Assembly (NCBI GenBank): GCA_964624065.1 | Contig: CAZUWF010000012.1 | Coordinates: 1 to 61,862 of the forward strand | Reading direction: 5' to 3' | Length of the DNA: 61,862 nt | DNA from: UBA7960 sp964624065 | GTDB taxonomy: Bacteria; Bacteroidota; Bacteroidia; Bacteroidales; UBA7960 | In this document: positions 33,615 to 42,226 of the stretch, piece after piece | Position numbering within the stretch: the first letter of the stretch is position 1 | Layout: each line of letters begins with the position of its first letter | The notes under the pieces: model-generated | What the model saw: only the letters and a program-made list of their open reading frames with translations | Databases searched by the model: none | Told to the model about the DNA's origin: nothing | Program-made: the position numbers and the translations under genes

Positions 33615-34841
33615 ATGAATACTACAGTGCTAGTTGTAATATCTTTTGGTTTATTGGTATTTGCTGCCCATATGTTTGCCGGGCTGTTCCGCACCAAACT
33701 AATTCCCGATGTTTTGTTGTTAATAATTATTGGACTTTTCTTGGGCCCTATATTTGGCATCGTTGACAAGAGTTTTTTTGGTGATCTCGGAAGTGTTTTT
33801 GCAAGCATAACTCTCGTTGTTATACTTTTTGAAGGGGGGTCATACTTGAAATTTAACCTGTTGCGCTCGGCATGGAAAGGTACCCTCACCCTCACTTTTG
33901 TGGGGTTTGTGGTAACCTCAGTAATTTGCGGCCTTTGCTCTTTGGTAGTTTTCAATTTTGACCCTCTTATGTCTTTCATGCTTGGTGCAGTTATTGGCGG
34001 AACCGCCTCTGCAATTGTTATTCCGATGGTAAAAGTTTTACCATTGGATCAAAAATCCAAAACCATTTTGATTTTGGAATCGGCAGTTACCGATGTGCTT
34101 TGCGTGGTTGTTGCATTAGGTTTGCTGGAGGCGGTTAGGCTAGGTCAATTCAAGGCTACAAACCTTTTTCTACAGATGTTTTCTGGTTTTTTCGTGTCAT
34201 CATTGGTTGGGATTTTAGGTGGCCTAGCTTGGGCTGCTTTGTTAAATTGGGCCCGTAACATGCAAAATTCAATATTTACAACCCCTTCCTTCGTTTTTTT
34301 GGTTTACGGTGTGGCCGAGTTGATTGGACTTAGCGGAATCATCGCAGCACTGATGTTTGGTGTTGCCTTGGCCAATACAGACCTTGTGCCCTACAGGCCA
34401 TTATTGCGCTTGGCCAAGCTAAGGCTTCAGAAAATTAACGATACCGAGAGAATTTTTTTTGCCGAAATTGTTTTCCTGCTTAAAACCTTTTTCTTTGTTT
34501 ACCTCGGAATCCAAATAATACTAACCGATGTTTACTCCTTGCTTGTTGGGCTTGTTTTAACTATTTTGATTTTTGGGGTCAGAATATCGATTGTTCGTGT
34601 GTCGGTTAGCAAAACAGCACCCATAAATGACAGGGTAATTATGGCAATGATGGTTCCCAAGGGACTTGCGGCAGCAGTTCTAGCCTCCCTTCCGGCTCAG
34701 ATGGGGATCCCGGGTGGCGATCTAATTCAAAATATAACTTTTGCCACGGTGTTTTTTAGCATTATACTAAACTCAATCCTTATTATGGGAAGCAAGAACT
34801 CCAAAGGATTATTTTGGTTTTACGAGAGGTTGCTTAATTAG
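33615..34841 (+). CDS. CPA1-type Na+/H+ or K+/H+ antiporter (NhaP-like)
   Basis: 408 aa integral membrane protein with about 12 hydrophobic segments, the normal core of the CPA1 family without a cytoplasmic TrkA tail. Recognisable are GLFRTKLIPDVLLLIIIGLF near the N-terminus, VILFEGGSYLKF, GAVIGGTASAIVIPMVK, ILESAVTDVLCVVVALGLL (the ESAxTD motif, probable ion-binding Asp) and MMVPKGLAAAVLASLP. It exchanges monovalent cations for protons across the inner membrane. Own promoter, and a terminator just after the stop. Confidence 0.88.
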   Translation: MNTTVLVVISFGLLVFAAHMFAGLFRTKLIPDVLLLIIIGLFLGPIFGIVDKSFFGDLGSVFASITLVVILFEGGSYLKFNLLRSAWKGTLTLTFVGFVVTSVICGLCSLVVFNFDPLMSFMLGAVIGGTASAIVIPMVKVLPLDQKSKTILILESAVTDVLCVVVALGLLEAVRLGQFKATNLFLQMFSGFFVSSLVGILGGLAWAALLNWARNMQNSIFTTPSFVFLVYGVAELIGLSGIIAALMFGVALANTDLVPYRPLLRLAKLRLQKINDTERIFFAEIVFLLKTFFFVYLGIQIILTDVYSLLVGLVLTILIFGVRISIVRVSVSKTAPINDRVIMAMMVPKGLAAAVLASLPAQMGIPGGDLIQNITFATVFFSIILNSILIMGSKNSKGLFWFYERLLN

Positions 34842-34874
34842 CAAACCCAGCCCCAAATTTATTGACGAATAATA

Positions 34875-34908
34875 AAAAGCCCCTGCAATTGAGCTTGCAA
34901 GGGCTTTT
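34875..34908. terminator. Bidirectional terminator between antiporter and FBA genes
   Basis: AAAAGCCCCTGCAA (34875-34888) pairs with TTGCAAGGGCTTTT (34895-34908) with one bulged C and a 6-nt loop. T and A tracts on both sides allow function in both directions. Confidence 0.85.
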
Positions 34909-34928
34909 CCGAAAAGTTTAAATCCTTC

Positions 34929-36008
34929 TTAATTTCTATTTAAAGAGTTTAGGTCTTCGTATGCTATTTTTAATCTGTCGCGCATTGTTTCTTCACCTTT
35001 ACGAAGCCATACACGAGGGTCGTAATATTTTTTGTTAGGCTTGTCGTCACCCTCAGGATTGCCAATTTGGCCTTGGAGGTAGCCTTCGTTTTTCTTGTAG
35101 AAGTTTTTGACACCATCCCAGAACGCCCATTGGGTATCGGTGTCGATATTCATTTTTATCACACCATAGCCGATTGATTCGCGGATTTCTTCACGGGTTG
35201 ACCCGCTGCCGCCATGAAAAACAAAGCTCACCTCGTTGGTATCCTTGTTAAACTTTTCTTGGATGTATTCTTGCGATTTTTTCAAGATTTTCGGCTCCAG
35301 CTTTACGTTACCTGGCTTATAAACCCCGTGTACGTTGCCAAAGGATGCAGCAATGGTAAACTGGCCGCTAATCTCCATCAACCCACGATACATTTGACCC
35401 ACTTCTTCGGGTTGGGTGTAGAGCTTGGAGCTCTCAATTCCTGTATTGTCAACCCCATCTTCCTCGCCGCCGGTTACACCTAGCTCAACTTCAAGTGTTA
35501 TGCCGGTCTTTTTCATCCTATGAAGGTATTTCCTGCAAATTTCTATGTTCTCATCTAAACTTTCTTCCGAAAGATCGAGCATGTGCGAACTGAAAAGTGG
35601 TTTGCCGTATTTTTCAAAATTTTCTTCGCTGGCATCCAAGAGCCCATCAATCCAAGGGAGCAATTTTTTGGCAGCGTGGTCAGTGTGCAAGATAACCCGA
35701 ACACCGTAAAGTTTGGCCATTATATCGACGTGCTTGGCGCCAGAAATGGCACCGGCAATGGCAGCTTGTTGGTTTTCGTTTGACAATGTTTTGCCTGCGT
35801 AAAAATGGGCACCACCATTAGAAAACTGAATTATTACGGGCGAATTAACATCGCGGGCTATCTCCAAAACGGCGTTAATCGAGTTGGTGCCTATTACGTT
35901 GATGGCAGGTAGTGCAAAATGGTTTTCTTTTGCTATCCTGAAGATTTCCTGAACATCCTTGCCGGTAACTACACCAGGCCCAATGTGCTTTAATAGTTTT
36001 GCTGACAT
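34929..36008 (-). CDS. fbaA: Class II fructose-1,6-bisphosphate aldolase
   Basis: 359 aa from ATG 36008, the exact length of the E. coli FbaA type (class IIa). It interconverts fructose-1,6-bisphosphate with dihydroxyacetone phosphate and glyceraldehyde-3-phosphate in glycolysis and gluconeogenesis. Metal and substrate motifs: VILHTDHAAKKLLPWIDGLL, SSHMLDLSEESLDENI, EVELGVTGGEEDG, AASFGNVHGVYKPGNVKL, FHGGSGSTREEIRESI and KMNIDTDTQWAFWDG. The open frame extends 46 codons upstream, but a minus-strand -7 box at 36051-36044 lies inside the extension, which supports the shorter start. Confidence 0.95.
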   Translation of the reverse strand: MSAKLLKHIGPGVVTGKDVQEIFRIAKENHFALPAINVIGTNSINAVLEIARDVNSPVIIQFSNGGAHFYAGKTLSNENQQAAIAGAISGAKHVDIMAKLYGVRVILHTDHAAKKLLPWIDGLLDASEENFEKYGKPLFSSHMLDLSEESLDENIEICRKYLHRMKKTGITLEVELGVTGGEEDGVDNTGIESSKLYTQPEEVGQMYRGLMEISGQFTIAASFGNVHGVYKPGNVKLEPKILKKSQEYIQEKFNKDTNEVSFVFHGGSGSTREEIRESIGYGVIKMNIDTDTQWAFWDGVKNFYKKNEGYLQGQIGNPEGDDKPNKKYYDPRVWLRKGEETMRDRLKIAYEDLNSLNRN

Positions 36009-36043
36009 CTTATTTTCAATTTTGTTGGTTTGAAAAAAACAGT

Positions 36044-36051
36044 CAAAATTA
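36044..36051 (-). promoter_or_regulatory. -7 box of fbaA
   Basis: Minus-strand TAATTTTG, perfect TAnnTTTG, 36 nt before ATG 36008, giving a leader of about 30 nt. Confidence 0.55.
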
Positions 36052-36250
36052 CGAAAATTTGGTGAATGGTATGAAGCCGATGTGATAGTTTTAGGCTGTA
36101 GGAGTGGTTCAATAGAGTTTATCAAAGTTAATCGCCAACCTGTCAATCAAACGCTGGGGTTTTAGGGTGGCCGGCGGGGTTTCACAATCCAAATAACCGT
36201 TTACTCTCAATATTCTCGCTTATCCTTACCTTTTTACCAAATTACGAAAG

Positions 36251-36283
36251 TTGAATAGAGAATAAGGTTTTTGTCTAATTTTG
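36251..36283 (+). promoter_or_regulatory. Promoter of the GT4-type glycosyltransferase gene
   Basis: TAATTTTG (36276-36283) matches the -7 consensus. TTG at 36251-36253 sits 22 nt upstream in the -33 region. Leader of about 20 nt to ATG 36311. Confidence 0.5.
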
Positions 36284-36310
36284 GGATAAATAAATGCAAA
36301 GGGGTTTTTG

Positions 36311-37438
36311 ATGGTCATAGTTGTAAACACTAGGTTGGTCATTCCGGGTAAGCTCGATGGAATCGGTTGGTTTGCCTACCAGACCTTTTGGCGGATTGCC
36401 CAAAACAATCCTGAAGTAGATTTCCGTTTTGTTTTTGACCGCAAGCCTTCTTCAGAGCTAGAATTTCCACCAAACGTCAAGGCAGTGGTGCTATGGCCCC
36501 AAGCGCGTCACCCATTTTTGTACCTCTGGTTTTTCGAGAAATCTCTTGCCAAGTATCTAACCAAGGTTAAACCAGACCTTTTCGTTTCGGCTGACGGATT
36601 TTTAACGATAAAATACCATGGAAGGCAACTTCCGGTAATACACGATCTTAACTTTATGCATCGCCCGAAGGACTTACCCTTTTTGGTGCGAACCTATTAC
36701 AGGTATTTCTTTCCACGCTGGGCAAAAGTTGCCTTCAGGATCGCAACCGTTTCGGAGTACTCCAAAAACGACATTGCAAAAACCTTTATGGTGCAACCAG
36801 GTAAAATAGATGTGGTTTATAACGGTGCCAACGAACTGTTCAAACCACTACCCGAAGAAGTTGCCAACCAAACCAGGAGGCAGCGCACTGACGGAAAAAG
36901 GTTTTTTGTTTACGTGGGCACGTTGCACAAACGCAAGAATATCGAAAATATGCTTCTGGCATTCGATAAGTTCAAGTCTGATACCAAATCTGATCATAAA
37001 TTTATTGTTGTAGGTAATTACCTTTTCGGCAAAGGAAGGATTGAGAATGTTGTTAAATCCTTGAAGTACAAACAAGACGTGGTTTTTACGGGCAGGCTCA
37101 ACAATCAAGAAATGGCAAGGGTGGTCGGATCAGCAGAGGCCCTTGTTTTGGTTTCGTTCTTCGAGGGGTTTGGAATACCCTTGATCGAAGCTTTTTATTG
37201 CGATGTTCCGGTAATTACATCAGAGGTAACAAGCCTGCCAGAGGTGGCTGCCAATGCAGGATTGATTGTTGACCCATATTCGGTAAGTGACATTGCACAT
37301 GCTTTGACTCAAATGGCCACCCGCCCCGACCTGAGGCAATCACTGGTAGAAAAGGCCAGAATGGCCCGTCAGAAATTCTCCTGGGACAAAACTGCGAAAT
37401 TGATGATGAGTAGCATTGAAAAATGTCTGGATGGTTGA
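36311..37438 (+). CDS. Glycosyltransferase family 4 (GT-B) enzyme
   Basis: About 375 aa retaining GT-B glycosyltransferase. N-terminal acceptor domain (VIVVNTRLVIPGKLDGIGWF; IHDLNFMHRPKDLP). The C-terminal donor domain has FVYVGTLHKRKNIENMLLAF, VFTGRLNNQEMARVVGSAEA and the sugar-nucleotide loop SFFEGFGIPLIEAFYCDVPV (E-x7-E). It transfers a sugar from a nucleotide donor in cell-surface polysaccharide or glycolipid synthesis. It stands alone between fbaA and the hydrogenase maturation genes, so no pathway partner is indicated. ATG 36311 is preferred to the adjacent TTG 36308. Confidence 0.88.
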   Translation: MVIVVNTRLVIPGKLDGIGWFAYQTFWRIAQNNPEVDFRFVFDRKPSSELEFPPNVKAVVLWPQARHPFLYLWFFEKSLAKYLTKVKPDLFVSADGFLTIKYHGRQLPVIHDLNFMHRPKDLPFLVRTYYRYFFPRWAKVAFRIATVSEYSKNDIAKTFMVQPGKIDVVYNGANELFKPLPEEVANQTRRQRTDGKRFFVYVGTLHKRKNIENMLLAFDKFKSDTKSDHKFIVVGNYLFGKGRIENVVKSLKYKQDVVFTGRLNNQEMARVVGSAEALVLVSFFEGFGIPLIEAFYCDVPVITSEVTSLPEVAANAGLIVDPYSVSDIAHALTQMATRPDLRQSLVEKARMARQKFSWDKTAKLMMSSIEKCLDG

Positions 37439-37526
37439 AAGTAAGAAGTAGGTTCAAGGAAACTGTACGGGGGCGATCCATCACCCCTAAATAAAAACCA
37501 AAGGCAATTGGCAAGTCCTGGACCCA

Positions 37527-38606
37527 CTACCTATCCTTTGCTTCCTTGAAGTGCAGCGAGTCGCCCCATTCGCCGTAAACCACCTCCGAACCGGCCATCT
37601 TAACTCTTACGTCAATGCAGTTCTTGCAATCCTCGGCACTTTCATCGGTGCATGGCTTGTTTTCGTAAAGGGCGTAACTGTCGCGATATAAACCCGGGGT
37701 AATGTTTGGCATGATAATATTTGCTCCAACTTTTATTGCCTTTTCACGACCAATCTTGTCAATGGCCTGAAGGGCTGTTGTTGAGGCCATATTTATGGTC
37801 GGCATCATAATTCGAAGAATCGAAATCATCTTAAGCGTTAGAACAAACCGCTCTTCGAGAGGTAAAAGCTTCCCTGCCAGTTTTATCAGCGGGGTTTCAT
37901 TGTGTTCTATATAAGGCCCCATTCCACACATATCAATGTCCATCCTTTTCATAAACAATAGGTCGTCGGCAAGATGCTCAATAGTCTGGTACGGAAGCCC
38001 TATCATCACTCCCGTTCCAACCTGGTAGCCTGTTTTGCGGAGTAGGTGAAGACATTCAAGCCTTTTTTCGAAATCGTGCAGTGAGTCGTTGGGATGAAGT
38101 TTAGAATAAAGATCCCGACTTGAAGTTTCGATGCGCAATAGGTATCTGTGGGCTCCGGCTTCAAACCAACGCTTGTAAACAGCCTCGGTTTGCTCACCAC
38201 ACGAGAGGGTAATGCCCAGGTTGTTGTTGGATATCTCCTTTATTTTCTTCAAAAGCCTTTCAACCCTCAAGGTAAAGCCTTGACTTTGCAGTTCGCCCGA
38301 TTGCATAACCACCGAGCCGTATCGCGATTCATAGGCAAAACGGGCGGCATCCAAAACCTCTTCGTCGGTTAAACTGTACCTGTCAACCTTAATATTGTCT
38401 TTTCTAATGCCACAGTAATAACAGTTCTTGGCACAAACGTTAGATAGTTCTATCAAACCCCTGAGGAAAACCTTGTCACCCACTGTTTCGCTTTTAACTC
38501 CTGCCGAGTGCTTGAACAAAGCCTTTTGTTCATCGCCCTTGGTTTGAAGCAAGTAACAAATATCCTCCCTTTCGAGGCATTCTTTTTTTAGCAAGCTATC
38601 AATCAT
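37527..38606 (-). CDS. hydE: [FeFe]-hydrogenase maturase HydE (radical SAM)
   Basis: 359 aa radical SAM enzyme. The 4Fe-4S/SAM motif C58-x3-C62-x2-C65 (CAKNCYYC) is intact. C-terminal CTDESAEDCKNC reproduces the C-x7-C-x2-C accessory cluster site seen in some HydE proteins. HydE acts with HydG and HydF to build the 2Fe subcluster of the H-cluster, contributing to the dithiomethylamine bridge and iron synthon processing. It is the last gene of hydG-hydF-hydE (minus strand), 80 bp after hydF. Cytoplasmic. Confidence 0.93.
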   Translation of the reverse strand: MIDSLLKKECLEREDICYLLQTKGDEQKALFKHSAGVKSETVGDKVFLRGLIELSNVCAKNCYYCGIRKDNIKVDRYSLTDEEVLDAARFAYESRYGSVVMQSGELQSQGFTLRVERLLKKIKEISNNNLGITLSCGEQTEAVYKRWFEAGAHRYLLRIETSSRDLYSKLHPNDSLHDFEKRLECLHLLRKTGYQVGTGVMIGLPYQTIEHLADDLLFMKRMDIDMCGMGPYIEHNETPLIKLAGKLLPLEERFVLTLKMISILRIMMPTINMASTTALQAIDKIGREKAIKVGANIIMPNITPGLYRDSYALYENKPCTDESAEDCKNCIDVRVKMAGSEVVYGEWGDSLHFKEAKDR

Positions 38607-38686
38607 TTTAGGTCAGGGTTTTTGAAATTGAAATGTAAGGGTCAATGGATGAAAAAGTGGGGTGCCACTTTTACACGCGCCGCAAT

Positions 38687-39880
38687 TCATACAAATGGTT
38701 CTGTAACTCTATCAAATATTCCGTTGACATAAGCTATTGCAAGACCATAATTGGTAACCGGAATGCCGGCCTCAACAAAAGGCTTGAGCCTGCCTTTAAG
38801 CTGCTTGGCTGTAACCACGCATCCACCGCACTGAATCACAAGTTTGTATCTGTTGAGTTCTGAATGAAGTTCTGAAAACCCTGCAACCACTTCAAATTGA
38901 AGTTTTTTTCCGGTAAACTCCATGAGCCACCTTGGTATTTTAAACCTTCCGATATCATCGCAGCTAACTTGATGAGTGCAAGATTCAAGAATTAGAACCC
39001 TGTCTCCATCCTGCAAGGTGCCAATTGCCGGGGTCCCTTCAAGATATTTTTCAAAATCGCCCCTAAACCTTGCAAAAACAACGCTAAACCCCGTTAACCT
39101 TACGTTGGCCGGAACGATGCCAGAAACTACCTCAAAAGCCTGACTATCGGTAACAACCAAGCTTGGCTTTACTCCCAACTTGAAAAAATCTTCAAGTTCG
39201 CTTTCCTTTACCGACATGCAAATGCAATCGTTGTCCAAAATATCTCGCCAGGCCATAACTTGGGGCAATATCATCCTACCTACCGGGGCCTCCGAGTCAA
39301 TAGGAGTAACTAGAAGAACCACATCTTTGGGTTTGACAATACCCTTGAATAAAGAGACACCCGCGTAGGCAGTTTTCGGAATTGTGGTTTTCAAAATTTC
39401 GATTAGTGCCTCCTTGTAATCGGGGTTGGTGGTTGAAAAGTCAAGTACTTCCACACCATACCTTTGCCTAAGTTCGCTTGCAAGTGTTGGGCTTAGCGCC
39501 ATCAGGTCGGCCTTGTTGTGAAGAACCAAGAACGGCACCGAATAATTCTCAAAGCGTTTTACCAACTCTTCCTCGAAGTGGCCAAAAATATTTTCGGCAA
39601 TTACCAAAATTGCCACATCTATTGTCGGAATGATCTTAAAGGCCTTGTCAATACGCATCTCACCCACCGTTCCTGAGTCGTCAATTCCTGCGGTGTCAAC
39701 AACTATTGCCGGCCCAACGCCAAATATTTCCACCGATTTTTTTACCGGGTCGGTTGTGGTTCCGGGCTCATCGGCCACAATGGAGGTAATTTGCCCTGTA
39801 AGGTAGTTTATTAGCGAACTCTTCCCGTGGTTGCGGCGGCCAAATATGCCAATATGGGGTTTGAGGTCTCTTCCTTTCAT
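38687..39880 (-). CDS. hydF: [FeFe]-hydrogenase maturation GTPase/scaffold HydF
   Basis: 397 aa. N-terminal GTPase: G1 GRRNHGKSSLI (residues 14-24), G3 DTAGID and G4 HNKADL. A dimerisation domain follows, then a C-terminal Fe-S domain with CTHQ and QCGGCVV. Standard HydF has CxH...HCxxC; here the His before CxxC is Gln (VIQCGGC), a substitution that could alter the exchangeable ligand of the cluster. HydF holds the 2Fe precursor and delivers it to HydA. It lies between hydG (132 bp upstream) and hydE (80 bp downstream). Confidence 0.93.
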   Translation of the reverse strand: MKGRDLKPHIGIFGRRNHGKSSLINYLTGQITSIVADEPGTTTDPVKKSVEIFGVGPAIVVDTAGIDDSGTVGEMRIDKAFKIIPTIDVAILVIAENIFGHFEEELVKRFENYSVPFLVLHNKADLMALSPTLASELRQRYGVEVLDFSTTNPDYKEALIEILKTTIPKTAYAGVSLFKGIVKPKDVVLLVTPIDSEAPVGRMILPQVMAWRDILDNDCICMSVKESELEDFFKLGVKPSLVVTDSQAFEVVSGIVPANVRLTGFSVVFARFRGDFEKYLEGTPAIGTLQDGDRVLILESCTHQVSCDDIGRFKIPRWLMEFTGKKLQFEVVAGFSELHSELNRYKLVIQCGGCVVTAKQLKGRLKPFVEAGIPVTNYGLAIAYVNGIFDRVTEPFV

Positions 39881-40012
39881 TGATCAAATTGCTTTTCCAA
39901 ACTAACTAAACTTTTGATTCTTTACTCGCCTATGGCAATCCGCTAGGGGCGAGAACCAGGTTAATCATCAACCAAGCCCTTTAAATCTTCAAGGCTTCGA
40001 TTTCTTTAAACC

Positions 40013-41446
40013 TTAAAAATACAAATCCCTTTGACCTGTTTTCATTAGCTCCAGTTTTTCGCGCAACCTAGCTTCGGTTTTGGGATTGCCAATATCTTTA
40101 ATGTTTTTTTCAATTACCTCCCAACCAGTGGCTTGAGTAGCCGGCGGGGCGTAATCATGCAAATACTCAGCTAGGGTAAGTATTGCGTTTGGTGTGCAAA
40201 ACCTTTTTATGAAACCCGGAACCGAGAACTCCATGAAGTGCTCGCCTGTTCTCCCGGTTCTGTAACAAGCCGTGCAGAACGAGGGTAGCATGTTTTGCTC
40301 GAGCAACTCGTTGATTATTTCGTTTAGAGAGCGGTTGTCGTTTATCCTGAATTGTCCCTTGTTGAGGTTTTGTCCTTCGTTGAGGCTTTTGTCTTTGGAA
40401 TAGCTCCCCAATTCTAATTTGGTACCTCCATCGATTTGCGAAACCCCAAATTTCAAAATCTGGTTGCGTAACTGTTCAGATTCACGCGCGGTGAGGATAA
40501 GCCCGGTGTAAGGAACAGCTAAGCGTAAAATGGCGATAATCCGCGAAAAATCTTCGTCATTAACAAAAAAGTGGCTGCCCACGGAGAGCATGGACGCATC
40601 CTTGACTCTCGGGAAGGAGATGGTATGCGGCCCAACGTTGTAACACGCCTCGAGATGGTTGGTGTGGCGTACCAATCCTAGAACTTCGAAACGCCAATCG
40701 TACAATCCGAACAAAACTCCAATTCCAACATCGTCAAGGCCAGCTTCCTGCGCCCTGTCAAGCGAGGTTAGCCTGTAATTGAAATCGGCCTTCTTTCCTC
40801 TAATGTGGTAGGTTTTGTAAGCCTCAGAGTGATAGGTTTCTTGAAAAACTTGGTATGTTCCGATACCTGCCTCCTTTACAACCCTAAACCCTTCAATGTC
40901 GAGGGGCGCTGCGTTGATGTTTACACGCCTTATTTCGCCCTTGCCTTTCTTAACTCCATAGGCAACCTTAACGGTGTGTGCAATGAACTCCGGATGGTAT
41001 TGTGCGTGCTCCCCAAAAACAAGTATTAACCGCTTTTGGCCATTGTCTTCCAGGGCTTCTATTTCGTGAATGATTTCTTCATCGTTCAAGGTCTTCCTAA
41101 CAGCATCCACATTAGACGATCTAAAACCACAATAAGTACAGTTGTTGGAACACTTGTTGCCAATGTACAGGGGAGCAAACAGCACAATGCGGTTGCCGTA
41201 AACTTGGTTTTTTAGGGTGGTGGCACCTTCGTATATTTCATCTATGAGGTCGGGGTCGCTTGCATTGAGCAATAGGGCAGTTTCGGGCAAAGATAACCGA
41301 TTCTTCGACAGCGATTTTTGAATAACATCGCGCACCATGGCCTTGTCGGGCTTGGATACTTGTAAGATGCCTTCAATTTCGCCATTGTGGATGAACGGTA
41401 CCATTGGCTCATCGGGTATCTCGTATTTTTCGGGTGTGAATTTCAT
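40013..41446 (-). CDS. hydG: [FeFe]-hydrogenase maturase HydG (tyrosine lyase, radical SAM)
   Basis: 477 aa, the usual HydG length. Radical SAM motif C99-x3-C103-x2-C106 (CSNNCTYC). The C-terminal auxiliary cluster cysteines are CTACYRTGRTGEHFMEF and RFCTPN. HydG cleaves tyrosine to p-cresol and supplies CO and CN- bound to iron for the H-cluster. First gene of the maturation operon; a perfect -7 box lies upstream. It is related to ThiH, but the C-terminal CxxC cluster extension and the neighbours hydF and hydE settle the call. Confidence 0.94.
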   Translation of the reverse strand: MKFTPEKYEIPDEPMVPFIHNGEIEGILQVSKPDKAMVRDVIQKSLSKNRLSLPETALLLNASDPDLIDEIYEGATTLKNQVYGNRIVLFAPLYIGNKCSNNCTYCGFRSSNVDAVRKTLNDEEIIHEIEALEDNGQKRLILVFGEHAQYHPEFIAHTVKVAYGVKKGKGEIRRVNINAAPLDIEGFRVVKEAGIGTYQVFQETYHSEAYKTYHIRGKKADFNYRLTSLDRAQEAGLDDVGIGVLFGLYDWRFEVLGLVRHTNHLEACYNVGPHTISFPRVKDASMLSVGSHFFVNDEDFSRIIAILRLAVPYTGLILTARESEQLRNQILKFGVSQIDGGTKLELGSYSKDKSLNEGQNLNKGQFRINDNRSLNEIINELLEQNMLPSFCTACYRTGRTGEHFMEFSVPGFIKRFCTPNAILTLAEYLHDYAPPATQATGWEVIEKNIKDIGNPKTEARLREKLELMKTGQRDLYF

Positions 41447-42165
41447 TTGACCATTAGGTTGAATACACGCTGAATTAGGGTCTTTAAATTACCGTATTTT
41501 TCAACCCTCAAAGTTAGCGAAAATACTCAAATTTTTTTAGGTATTATATATCTCAAATATTTTGATGGGTTGACAACCTTGGAATTTTAGGGCTGAAGGG
41601 TTGAGGAGTTTTTGGTTAAAAAGCTTATTGTATTTAAGCTTCGTGTTGGGGGTTCTGAAAGTAGGGGCATACAGTTATGACTGTGGCAAGCATGGGAGCA
41701 GGGCACATGGCCCAAAATGGTTATAAGTAAATGGCTTTTCCAACCTCTCATAGACCCACAAGGTTTAATTTGGGCAAAAAATTGAAAAATTTATATAAAG
41801 GTAGCACTTTTGAAACTACCAATTGTATTGGGGATTGCAGGCCGAACGCGAGGGCAATTGGCGGGGGCAGTAAATTCACAATTCATTGCTTCTAAGGTTG
41901 AAACAAATTCCGAGCCCCGCGGGCGTGGGCTGGGCTTTTCATCTTACCTCAAGTCACTTGATTCAAGAACATAAATGTCCGGGCAAAGAACTTCGCGGAG
42001 CCGTTGCCACCCACCGGCCAATGCAAGCAGTAATTTATGGCGAGAGCGGGAAAGGTAGGGAGGACTGGATGATGGCTGATTTGAGATATTGTTATAAAGT
42101 GTAATAACTCTCCTGCCTAATGGCGGCTCCGTTGAAAAAAACCTATTATCGAATAACAAAAAAGT
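41447..42165. other. Intergenic region between the two hyd operons
   Basis: About 720 bp without a gene between hydG (start side) and the end of hydA. It contains the hydG promoter (41509-41516). Short open frames on both strands have no motif. Nothing like a regulatory gene is present. Confidence 0.45.
41509..41516 (-). promoter_or_regulatory. -7 box of the hydGFE operon
   Basis: Minus-strand TAACTTTG, a perfect TAnnTTTG, about 63 nt before the hydG ATG. No clear -33 TTTG at standard distance. Confidence 0.5.
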
Positions 42166-42198
42166 GTCCCGCAAGGAACACTATGCTCCTTGCGGGAC
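42166..42198 (-). terminator. Strong rho-independent terminator of the hydCBA operon
   Basis: GTCCCGCAAGGA (42166-42177) and TCCTTGCGGGAC (42187-42198) form a perfect 12-bp stem with a 9-nt loop. On the minus strand the stem is followed by ACTTTTTTG. It lies 29 bp after the hydA stop. Confidence 0.92.
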
Positions 42199-42226
42199 GC
42201 AAAATAAAAGCCTGAAGTGAAGAAAA

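Noticed and set aside
34929..36146. Longer FBA start at 36146
   Set aside because: It would extend 46 codons through the promoter and past the exact family length of 359 aa.
37469..37488. GGGG...CCCC hairpin after hydE as a terminator
   Set aside because: Only four strong pairs and no T run on either strand.
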